Origin: a bacterium
GTDB lineage: Bacteria; Zhuqueibacterota; Zhuqueibacteria; Residuimicrobiales; Oceaniaggregativiventaceae
Direction: 5' to 3'
Length of the DNA stretch: 64,000 bases
NCBI GenBank assembly: GCA_029565675.1
Contig: JAKQNP010000032.1
Span: 186,001 to 250,000 of the forward strand
In this document: piece after piece, positions 57,432 to 64,000 of the stretch
Numbering within the stretch: position 1 is the stretch's first letter
Layout of the letters: each line of letters opens with the position of its first letter
Notes under the pieces: generated by a model
Database searches by the model: none
The model's input: only the letters and a program-made list of their open reading frames with translations
What the model was told of the DNA's origin: nothing
Translations under genes and position numbers: made by a program

Positions 57432-58034
57432 CTATCTGTCCTGCCTGATGACAAAGTCTCTTAATGTGATATAGAATTTGTGCAAGGGAAAACCAACCAC
57501 ATTGAAATAACATCCTTCGATTCGGTCGATAAACAGAGCGGCTCGTCCCTGAATACCATAGCCACCTGCCTTGTCCATCGCCTCTCCGGTCGCCACGTAG
57601 GCTTTAATTTCATCTGATTGCAGTTCAGCAAAATGGACAATTGTGCGTTCATGCTCGACGACTGCACGATTTCCGGGTTTTTGCAGCAAGGCAAAACCAG
57701 TATAGACTTCGTGAGTGCGGCCGCTCAAACGGTGCAGCATGGCTGTTGCTTCATCGACGGTTGCCGGCTTGCCCAAAATAGAACCATCGAGCACCACCAC
57801 TGTATCCGCGCCGATGATCACAGCCTGGTCGTATTGCTCCGCTATCGCCCGGGCTTTCAACAAAGCCAAAGAGGCGACGTGTTGCACCGGATCATTTTCC
57901 GTCAACAGGCCTTCATCGACAAAAGTGGGGTGAATTTCAAATCGGAAACCGGCCTGTCGCAGCAATTCGGCTCTTCGCGGCGACTGGGATGCCAGCACCA
58001 GGCGGCAGCCTGTCATTTCGTCGATTACCTTCAC
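57432..58034 (-). CDS. Maf-family nucleoside triphosphate pyrophosphatase
   Basis: House-cleaning enzyme that hydrolyses non-canonical or modified nucleotides. It has 200 residues. Motifs: LVLASQSPRRAELLRQAG (about 12-29), DTVVVLDGSILGKP (about 75-88) and LSGRTHEVYTGFALL, ending with GYGIQGRAALFIDRIEGCYFNVVGFPL (in parts: GYGIQGRAALF). The start is GTG, overlapping the D-aminoacyl-tRNA deacylase stop as GTGA, so the two are coupled. Confidence 0.93.
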   Translation of the reverse strand: MKVIDEMTGCRLVLASQSPRRAELLRQAGFRFEIHPTFVDEGLLTENDPVQHVASLALLKARAIAEQYDQAVIIGADTVVVLDGSILGKPATVDEATAMLHRLSGRTHEVYTGFALLQKPGNRAVVEHERTIVHFAELQSDEIKAYVATGEAMDKAGGYGIQGRAALFIDRIEGCYFNVVGFPLHKFYITLRDFVIRQDR

Positions 58035-58489
58035 GGCTGCGGAATTTTCTCAGCACTGTCCAGCATCAAGGTTACCGGGCCATCGTTAAAGATTTTGACC
58101 TGCATGGTCGCGCCGAATTGGCCTTGTTCGATATGCAAACCCGAGCGCTGTAAAAGGCGGATAAAACGCTCGAAATAGGGTTGCGAATACTCTGGCGGCG
58201 CCGCATCGATAAAAGAAGGGCGACGCCCGCGACGGCAGTCGGCATAAAGAGTAAACTGTGAGATCACCAAAAGCTCGGCCCCAACATCGAGAGCCGAAAG
58301 ATTGAGCTTGTCGTCGTTATCTTGAAAAATGCGCAAATTCACAATTTTTTCAGCCAAATAGTCGGCTGCTTCTTGTGGATCGTGGCGGTGTATGCCGACA
58401 AGGATGACCAGGCCCTTGCCAATTTTGCCGATCGTCCGTCCTTCGACCTCAACCGAGGCCTCAGATACCCGCTGAATCAAGGCGCGCAT
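58031..58489 (-). CDS. dtd: D-aminoacyl-tRNA deacylase
   Basis: Removes D-amino acids mischarged onto tRNA. It has 152 residues with the whole DTD fold. The N-terminus is MRALIQRVSEASVEVEG, the SQFTLYADCRRGRRP box lies at 77-91, and the cross-subunit Gly-cisPro motif is in NDGPVTLMLD near 135-145. Its stop overlaps the Maf start (GTGA). Confidence 0.95.
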   Translation of the reverse strand: MRALIQRVSEASVEVEGRTIGKIGKGLVILVGIHRHDPQEAADYLAEKIVNLRIFQDNDDKLNLSALDVGAELLVISQFTLYADCRRGRRPSFIDAAPPEYSQPYFERFIRLLQRSGLHIEQGQFGATMQVKIFNDGPVTLMLDSAEKIPQP

Positions 58490-58505
58490 CTTGCTTTATC
58501 CCGTT

Positions 58506-59360
58506 TTACTGCCACTTTCCCAAAAAGATCGCCAACAATCCAACGACCATATCCGCTTTTAATAGCCCGCTGATGCGGCCGAGATTTTTTTCGTCAGAAC
58601 GATGCCACAAACTGCATACAGAATAGAACAGAATCGGGTAGATGCCTGCAACCACCAATGCAAAGTACCACTTTCCATACCAATGCCAATGATAAGGCAG
58701 CCAGGTGGTAATGATCAGCACGATAAAAACCAGTGTGGCGATCACTTTCGCCGGCAACATCCCATAGCGAACCGGCAGAGTGGCAGCCAGCTGCTGGCGG
58801 TCGCCAGGCACATCCTGCATATCTTTGATAATTTCTCGCCCCAAATGCATCAAAAAAGCAAAAATGGCCGGCGGCAAACCCGCTTTGAAACGGCCGACAG
58901 CCGCACTGCCGAATAAAAAAGCCAGCCCGGTAAACAAACTGACCAACAGATTGCCGAGCAGAACTGTACCTTTGAGACGGGCACTATAGAAATAGAGACT
59001 TACAACAGCCCCTGCAGCCATCATGCCATTCACCCGGCTGAGCAAAAAACTGCACAACAGGCCGGTCAGGGCGGCGCCGCTGGCAACGACCAGCGCTGTC
59101 TGCCTGGAGATCATGCCGATGACCAGAGGACGATGGGGCTTGTTGATACGATCGATTTCGATATCAAAATAATCATTGATCGCATTCGCCGCGACCGTAA
59201 TCAAAGCGCCAGCCAAACAAGCCAGTATGATCGACTCCGATGAACCGCCACCGCTGATCAATGCTGCGACTGCGATGGAAAGCGCTGCAATCAACACATT
59301 CAGAGGTCTGGCCAAAGCGATTATTCCACGCCATCTTCTCAGCACAGTCAGCAAATCCAT
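58506..59360 (-). CDS. UbiA-family prenyltransferase, possibly geranylgeranylglycerol-phosphate type
   Basis: Integral-membrane prenyltransferase, 284 residues with eight or nine helices. The first metal motif is NDYFDIEIDRINKPHRPL (N62-D63, D66, D70), and the second region GREIIKDMQDVPGDRQ lies near 175-190. The second motif KDMQDVPGD and the overall pattern resemble the archaeal-type geranylgeranylglycerol-phosphate geranylgeranyltransferase group more than MenA or UbiA. A quinone or heme-side role remains possible. There is no clear Shine-Dalgarno sequence. It heads the run UbiA, Dtd, Maf, RodZ-like, Mpl, R3H. Confidence 0.82.
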   Translation of the reverse strand: MDLLTVLRRWRGIIALARPLNVLIAALSIAVAALISGGGSSESIILACLAGALITVAANAINDYFDIEIDRINKPHRPLVIGMISRQTALVVASGAALTGLLCSFLLSRVNGMMAAGAVVSLYFYSARLKGTVLLGNLLVSLFTGLAFLFGSAAVGRFKAGLPPAIFAFLMHLGREIIKDMQDVPGDRQQLAATLPVRYGMLPAKVIATLVFIVLIITTWLPYHWHWYGKWYFALVVAGIYPILFYSVCSLWHRSDEKNLGRISGLLKADMVVGLLAIFLGKWQ

Positions 59361-59955
59361 CGATAAATGATCAACGCCAACAACCGAAAATCACCGGCAT
59401 CCTGAGGAGGAATGTCAGCGAATGAAGGTGACAATAGCCCAGTAAATTTCGGTAATTTTCCATCAAATCAAAATGTTTTGCTGGGGTACGCATCCGAAAG
59501 CAATCAATCGACCAGAGAGAACTGCCTGCGCTGGCGGAGCAACAGCAATGACATAAAATATAACATCAAGTCTACCAAAATGCAAGATTAATTTGTTCAA
59601 CCATTTGACCGCAATTGATTAATTGTTTTAACCGCTGGCTGCGCTTGCGGCAGATTGCACCAGGGTGAGCAAGAAGGGCGGACTTTCCCCGCCCGCCTGT
59701 ACGGCAAATGGCGCGAGCGGTCTGACAGCAACGCATGTTGTGCCGCTCGCGTGGAATGCCATTTTGCTGAACTTGCGTAAGGCATAACTTTCAAAGAAGT
59801 TGATGTCCTTGCTTACAAACAAATCGGAAGAATAAGAGGGATTGTCGCTCTGCGGGCAAAGATGAATTTATTATAGCAGTGCACAAAACAAGAGCTACCA
59901 AAAAACTGCGCTTCAACAAGAACCTTTGACCCATTCATCCAAATCAATGGGCTGT
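59361..59955. other. Structured intergenic region between greA and the UbiA gene
   Basis: About 595 bases without a supported gene. Two GC-rich hairpins lie close together. GGGCGG (59676-59681) pairs with CCGCCC (59689-59694). CGCGAGCGG (59712-59720) pairs with CCGCTCGCG (59743-59751), enclosing a smaller CAAC/GTTG stem (59729-59740). They stand out from AT-rich flanks. No T tract follows, so they are not simple terminators. A structured RNA or a repeat element is possible. Confidence 0.4.
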
Positions 59956-60426
59956 TTAGCTGATCTCGGTGACCCGATATCGCAAAATTCCGACAGGCAC
60001 TTTAATTTCCACAATTTCGCCGATCGCTTTGCCGACCAACGCTTTGCCGACCAGCGAGTCGACGGATACCGCTTCCAGATCGTTGCTCAAAAATTCAGCC
60101 GATGGCACCACTTCGTAAACGATCTCTTCATTCCTTTCGATGTCGACGAGTTTGACTTTCCGTCCGACATGCACCCGATCGAAAGAAATCTGATCGCTTT
60201 CGATGACTCGCGACCGTGACAACATTTCTTCCAATCGATTGATTTTCCTCTCCACCAAAACTTGCTTTTCTTTGGCGGCCGCATATTCCGCATTTTCGCG
60301 CAAATCCCCGTGTTCGCGAGCCTCGGCAATAGCCGAGATGATTTGGGGTCGCTCTGTATACTTTAATTGATGAAGTTCAGCATGCAGTTTATCGTGCTGT
60401 TCCTGAGAAATATAGACCGGCTTCAT
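59956..60426 (-). CDS. greA: Transcript cleavage factor GreA
   Basis: Rescues backtracked RNA polymerase by stimulating transcript cleavage. It has 156 residues: N-terminal coiled coil (about 1-75) with AREHGDLRENAEYAAAKE, whose acidic tip (D and E in HGDLRENAEY) coordinates the catalytic Mg, then the globular domain with GRKVKLVDIERNEE and the end GKAIGEIVEIKVPVGILRYRV in parts. The ATG at 60426 has AGGAG nine bases upstream; an ATG two codons earlier is only three bases from it. The frame remains open far upstream by chance. A promoter and terminator in its leader are listed separately. Confidence 0.95.
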   Translation of the reverse strand: MKPVYISQEQHDKLHAELHQLKYTERPQIISAIAEAREHGDLRENAEYAAAKEKQVLVERKINRLEEMLSRSRVIESDQISFDRVHVGRKVKLVDIERNEEIVYEVVPSAEFLSNDLEAVSVDSLVGKALVGKAIGEIVEIKVPVGILRYRVTEIS

Positions 60427-60569
60427 TTCCATTTGCTCCTGTTGGTTATCGCTTGATTCTGCCCGAAAGCAGAGTCGTAAAAAAATAGAAAAGTGAAAAC
60501 ATTGATGACCGCTGTGTTGCCAAATATGACTTTGGAGAAACTGCTCATCTGAGCAGATGCGAATGGATA

Positions 60570-60616
60570 AAAAAAGGCAAACCGAATTGAAACGAGCTTT
60601 CAATTCGGTTTGCTTT
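60570..60616 (-). ncRNA. Promoter-proximal terminator / short leader RNA upstream of greA
   Basis: GCAAACCGAATTGAAA (60577-60592) pairs perfectly with TTTCAATTCGGTTTGC (60598-60613), a 16-bp stem with a five-base loop, extendable by three weaker pairs. Read leftward it ends in CTTTTTTT. The predicted start of the promoter at 60620-60648 is 60613, the first base of the stem, so the main product would be an RNA of about 44 nt. Read-through would enter greA 144 bases further on. No coding gene upstream on this strand needs a terminator here. Confidence 0.65.
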
Positions 60617-60619
60617 AAC

Positions 60620-60648
60620 AAACTAAGCAAAAAGACGGTATTTGTCAA
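60620..60648 (-). promoter_or_regulatory. Consensus-like promoter upstream of greA
   Basis: Minus-strand -35 TTGACA (60648-60643), exact 17-nt spacer, -10 TAGTTT (60625-60620). The +1 position falls at 60613. Confidence 0.6.
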
Positions 60649-60973
60649 GTAAAATCTTGTATTTAACAACCAAGTGTCAAAAATGCGGCCTCGGAGTTTC
60701 GCTCGAATACAGCAAGGGAAATAAACCATGCCTGGCAGGCAGCAAGAACAAGAGCCAAATCCTCTATTGATTCGCCCAGAATTTTCGGTAACTTTCATAC
60801 CGTGAGTTAGATACAGAAAAAAGAACAATTGCAAGTTTTTCCTTTTTTGTTAAATTTAAGTTGCATGGGAATGGTGTCGTGTCAATATAATCAGAAAGTT
60901 ACGTTAAAACACAAAAGCGTGACTCCACAACAAATCACCGGAAGCCAAACCACCAACCATTCAAGAGAGTTGC
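60649..60973. other. Intergenic region upstream of the asparaginase gene
   Basis: About 325 bases between the divergent greA leader and the asparaginase gene. A perfect TATAAT at 60886-60891 lies 19 bases after TTGCAT (60861-60866), a possible rightward promoter with slightly long spacing. Nothing else is visible. Confidence 0.4.
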
Positions 60974-61498
60974 ATGAAACGCAAACTGATCGTCATCACC
61001 ACCGGCGGCACCATCGAAAAAAGTTATGATGAGGTAAGCGGCACTCTGAGCAACCGTGGCTCGGTTCTCTTTAAACTGCTCAAGCGGCTCCGACTTCCAG
61101 ATCTGGAAGTCCTGCATCGCGATCTTTTCTGCAAAGATTCGCTCGATATGACAGACAAGGACAGACAAATGATCTTGCTGGCGTTGGAAAATGCTTTGGC
61201 AGACCGCTTGCCGATCATTATTTTGCACGGAACCGATACCATGGCCATCACGGCGCAATATCTGTATGATCATCTGCCTGAGTTGGCTGTACCTGTGGTG
61301 ATGACCGGAGCGATGAAACCTTTTGGCTTTGAAGATTCGGATGCTTTGCAGAATTTTACTGAAGCGTTGGCGGTGGCTTTTTTGCTCTCTCCCGGGGTTT
61401 ATATTTCCATGCACTGTCAGGTCCACCCTTTGCCAGGTGTGAGAAAGAACCGCGATCGAGGCACCTTTGAATCCGGCCGGGACATCGAATCCAGCTGA
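60974..61498 (+). CDS. Single-domain L-asparaginase-like protein
   Basis: A 174-residue protein matching only the N-terminal domain of type I/II L-asparaginase. The nucleophile Thr13 lies in TTGGTIEKS. The second catalytic set is T87-D88 in ILHGTDTM, and the lysine K115 lies in MTGAMKPFGFE. The C-terminal domain, which completes the active site of classical tetrameric enzymes, is absent, and the protein ends normally at TGA with no continuing frame nearby. Similar short forms exist as independent families, so this is likely a natural small enzyme and not a truncation, but its substrate is uncertain. Confidence 0.82.
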   Translation: MKRKLIVITTGGTIEKSYDEVSGTLSNRGSVLFKLLKRLRLPDLEVLHRDLFCKDSLDMTDKDRQMILLALENALADRLPIIILHGTDTMAITAQYLYDHLPELAVPVVMTGAMKPFGFEDSDALQNFTEALAVAFLLSPGVYISMHCQVHPLPGVRKNRDRGTFESGRDIESS

Positions 61499-61686
61499 GT
61501 TGAGAAAAGCGATTCATTTGGTCAGACTCCGGTTCCAAGCCCAGGTTCGGTGTTAACCAAATCAAAAAACATTCAATCTCTCGTTCTTTATGCGGTTGTG
61601 AATTAGGCACTTGTCACCCTCTGTGCATTGCTATCAGATTGATTTTTTAAGAGATTCGGCGCCGGATCCGGGTCTAAAGACTGTGC

Positions 61687-61731
61687 TTGCGATTTTGTAC
61701 TGGGTGCTGTATATTGAATTGTTCATTCAAT
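61687..61731 (+). promoter_or_regulatory. Candidate promoter and operator for pepD
   Basis: -35 TTGCGA (61687-61692), 17-nt spacer, -10 TATATT (61710-61715). A 7-bp inverted repeat, ATTGAAT/ATTCAAT (61713-61731), covers the predicted start near 61722 and may be a repressor site. The ATG is at 61781. Confidence 0.4.
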
Positions 61732-61780
61732 TGTTGTTTCGTATCGGGCGAAACCCGGCAATTTTTTTCAGGAGGTGATC

Positions 61781-63232
61781 ATGTCCGTGTTGCAGAACCT
61801 CAAACCCAAGCTCTTGTGGAAATACTTTGACGAAATCCGCAAAATTCCCCGTGCTTCGGGAAAAGAAGAAAAGATCGGTGAATATGTGATTTCGGTGGCA
61901 AAAAAACTTGGCCTGAGTTATCAAAAGGATAAAGTTGGCAATATCTTGATCCGCAAACCCGGTTCTGCAGGCCATGAGAAAGCGCCGGTGGTTATCTTGC
62001 AGGGCCATCTGGATATGGTATGCGAAAAAAATTCGAACAAAAAGTTCGATTTCGACAAGGATCCAATCGAGGTGGTGATCGACGGCGAGTGGCTGAAAGC
62101 CGATGGCACCACTCTTGGAGCAGACAATGGTGTCGGGGTTGCCGCAGCGCTGGCGATTCTTGAGGACAAATCCCTGGTGCACGGACCGATCGAAGCCATC
62201 TTTACGATTGACGAAGAGCGCGGTCTGGTCGGTGCAATGAACCTTTCCAAGAAATGGCTGACCGGTCGTACGCTGATCAACCTGGACAGCGAAGATCTCG
62301 GCGTTTTTTCCATCGGCTGTGCCGGCGGTGCGGATTCACACATCCATTTGCCGGTCCGCTTTCAGAAAGCGAAAGGCGATACGGTCCTGGAGATTCAAAT
62401 CAGCGGTTTGCGCGGTGGCCACTCTGGAATCGATATCCAGGAAGGCCGCGGCAACGCCTTGAAAATCCTTAACCGCCTGCTCTACCAGATGAGTCAGATT
62501 GTGCCTTTCGAACTGGCCTGTTTGGAAGGCGGCGATAAACACAACGCCATCCCGCGCGAAGCCAAAGTCCGCATCGTGTTGGACAAGCAACGAGTGAATG
62601 CCGTCAAGAAATGGATCAGCAAAGCGAGCAAGGACATTCAAATCGAGTTCAATCCAGTAGAACAGAACATCCAAATTTCGGTTAAAGCGGTCAAAGGCGA
62701 TGTGCCCAAAGTCATGCCCGGCACGGTTCAGAACAAGCTGATGGCTTTGCTTTTTGCGTTGCCGCACGGCCCATTGGCGATGAGCCGCAGCATTAAAGGC
62801 CTGGTCGAAACCTCCAACAACGTTGCATCGGTCAAATGCGTGAACAATGAAATTCGGATTCATCTCAGCAGCCGAAGCTCCAATATGGCTGCTTTGAAAG
62901 CGACTCGCGACAAGCTCGCAGCGATCGCCGGCATGGCACCCGCGACCATTGACCAACCTGATGGTTATCCGGGTTGGATGCCCAATCTCGAATCTGATGT
63001 GCTCAAAGTCGCCCTTAACACCTACAAGCAAGTAACCGGCAAAACGGCCAAATATGAAGCCATCCATGCCGGTCTTGAGTGCGGGCTGATCGGGGAAAAA
63101 TTTCCGGGCATGGATATGATTTCCATTGGTCCTACCCTGAAACACCCCCATTCTCCAGATGAACGCGTGCACATCGAATCGGTGAACATTTTCTACAAAC
63201 ATGTTTTAAAAATTTTGGAAGCCCTCGCCTAA
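61781..63232 (+). CDS. pepD: Aminoacyl-histidine dipeptidase PepD
   Basis: Cytosolic zinc dipeptidase of family M20 that cleaves Xaa-His and other dipeptides. It has 483 residues. Metal-site residues are H76 and D78 (QGHLDMV), D115 (GADNGVG), E145/E146 (DEERGL) and D169 (NLDSED); a final His is in IHAGLECG. The lid domain (about 190-390) includes LRGGHSGIDIQEGRGNA. The ATG at 61781 follows GGAGG at five bases; a GTG inside the Shine-Dalgarno sequence was rejected. It would digest peptides imported by the POT transporter. A terminator follows at 63246-63281. Confidence 0.95.
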   Translation: MSVLQNLKPKLLWKYFDEIRKIPRASGKEEKIGEYVISVAKKLGLSYQKDKVGNILIRKPGSAGHEKAPVVILQGHLDMVCEKNSNKKFDFDKDPIEVVIDGEWLKADGTTLGADNGVGVAAALAILEDKSLVHGPIEAIFTIDEERGLVGAMNLSKKWLTGRTLINLDSEDLGVFSIGCAGGADSHIHLPVRFQKAKGDTVLEIQISGLRGGHSGIDIQEGRGNALKILNRLLYQMSQIVPFELACLEGGDKHNAIPREAKVRIVLDKQRVNAVKKWISKASKDIQIEFNPVEQNIQISVKAVKGDVPKVMPGTVQNKLMALLFALPHGPLAMSRSIKGLVETSNNVASVKCVNNEIRIHLSSRSSNMAALKATRDKLAAIAGMAPATIDQPDGYPGWMPNLESDVLKVALNTYKQVTGKTAKYEAIHAGLECGLIGEKFPGMDMISIGPTLKHPHSPDERVHIESVNIFYKHVLKILEALA

Positions 63233-63245
63233 ATCAGCCCACATT

Positions 63246-63281
63246 GCTCCTGCGGCCATCACCAGCGCCGCAGGAGCTTTT
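63246..63281 (+). terminator. Intrinsic terminator after pepD
   Basis: GCTCCTGCGGC (63246-63256) pairs perfectly with GCCGCAGGAGC (63267-63277), loop of ten bases, followed by TTTTACTTGTTTT. It starts 13 bases after the pepD stop. Confidence 0.85.
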
Positions 63282-63409
63282 ACTTGTTTTGCCTCTGTGG
63301 TTCTGAAATTCCTGCTTGAAAAAACATTTACCCTTGACGGTCGAAAGTGTAACAAAGTCTTTTCCACCGCGTATCATGCAACAGAAGAACAAAGGAGGAT
63401 CCGTCTGCA

Positions 63410-64000
63410 TGGCCAAGATGAACAAAAAACGGTGGACATTGGTGGCAATCGCATTGCTGTTGGTTTTGCTCACTATCATCCTCACCCAGGTAAAAAACAA
63501 CAGATCTGAAAAAACCGGACCTGCGTCGGTCAAAGTGCAGCGGGCGACCATTGTGCAAAAGGCGCTGGCCATTGGTTCAATTGAACCCATTGACGAGATA
63601 GCGATCAAGTCAAAGATTTCCGGTGTGGTGGGCAAACTGTATGTCGAAGTCGGCGATCGTGTCCAGCAAGGCGCTGCCCTGCTCGAAGTCAAACCAGATC
63701 CAACCCCGCTGGAGCTGGCCGAGGCCAAGCGCGAAGTCGAAATGAGAAGCATCGAATTGGCAAACCTCAAGCGCGAGCTTGACCGCCAGCGCCAGCTGCA
63801 GGAACAAGGTCTGATCTCGGACCAACACTTTGAAAATCTTCGCACCCAATGTGAAGAGTCGGTGATCAAACATCGAATCGCTGCCGAACGGCTGGATCTA
63901 TTGGAGCGGGGAAAAGTCCGCATCGCCGGCACCCAGATCGAAAGCGTGATCAAAGCGCCGATCAGCGGCACGATTCTCGAAAGATCTGTCAATGTCGGTG
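63410..64000 (+). CDS. HlyD/MacA-type efflux adaptor (C-terminus beyond window)
   Basis: The frame runs from an ATG at 63410, with AAAGGAGGA nine bases before, to the window edge (197 codons). One N-terminal membrane helix (RWTLVAIALLLVLLTIIL) is followed by a first lipoyl half (IKSKISGVVGKLYVEVGDRVQQGAALLEV, quoted in parts: SGVVGKLYVEVGDRV), a hairpin coiled coil (about 100-165) and a second lipoyl half starting APISGTILERSV. This is the plan of periplasmic adaptors that join an inner-membrane ABC or RND pump to an outer-membrane channel. An ABC transporter is probably next, but is not in view. Confidence 0.92.

Noticed and set aside
60427-60834. 136-residue N-terminal extension of GreA
   Set aside because: The frame is open by chance. 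It crosses the promoter and terminator hairpin, and GreA proteins start at the AGGAG-linked ATG.

Overview
The window looks like chromosomal DNA from a Gram-negative bacterium of the FCB superphylum, most likely a KSB1/Calditrichota-type lineage. This placement is inference from gene content. Five secreted proteins end in a FlgD-like/type IX secretion (T9SS) sorting domain of the NPFN...G(L/I)YFY type. There is also a GWxTD-domain protein, an S46 dipeptidyl-peptidase, cohesin/dockerin-like surface modules, and a ParAB-M23-bactofilin operon. No phylogenetic marker was compared with any database. I found no tRNA, rRNA, CRISPR array, insertion sequence or phage gene.

Layout. 1-5767 (minus): the C-terminally cut TPR protein, then bactofilin, M23 endopeptidase, ParB and ParA, transcribed leftward as a chromosome-segregation and cell-shape operon. 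6292-12357 (plus): proline dehydrogenase, S46 peptidase, NAD-dependent DNA ligase and an M48 lipoprotein protease. 12388-16564 (minus): three secreted cohesin/dockerin/T9SS proteins in a row. 17307-22287 (plus): alpha-glucan phosphorylase, preceded by a coupled ten-residue leader peptide, and a secreted DUF5060-type glycoside hydrolase. 22301-29398: M1 aminopeptidase, small membrane protein, SpoU methyltransferase, flavodoxin-like protein, POT transporter, LarA-like racemase and Bcp peroxiredoxin. 29636-40899 (minus): a triple-repeat T9SS protein, a GWxTD protein, SMC, a GH2-like protein fused to a six-helix membrane domain, an Smr protein and an HD-domain protein. 41130-42704: a UbiE/MenG methyltransferase and a membrane-anchored lytic transglycosylase.

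43023-54409 is the most distinctive region. It is a glycan or glycolipid locus with four paralogous membrane GT2 glycosyltransferases, a SAM methyltransferase, a UPF0104/YbhN-type flippase-like protein, a Wzi-like outer-membrane barrel, a radical SAM enzyme, a DUF3108 exported protein and an MJ1255-like glycosyltransferase. At least four of its genes use TTG start codons, and several gene pairs overlap by four bases. I do not recognise it as any named pathway.

54645-60426 (minus) is an envelope and housekeeping run: tandem-R3H protein, Mpl, RodZ-like protein, Maf, D-aminoacyl-tRNA deacylase, UbiA prenyltransferase, then greA. A consensus promoter upstream of greA fires directly into a 16-bp intrinsic terminator, which suggests a short leader RNA or attenuator. 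60974-64000 (plus) holds a one-domain asparaginase, PepD and the start of an HlyD/MacA-type efflux adaptor cut by the window end.

Start sites were chosen from Shine-Dalgarno spacing, signal peptides and gene overlaps. Domain calls rest on motifs read by eye; no database or structure search was possible.
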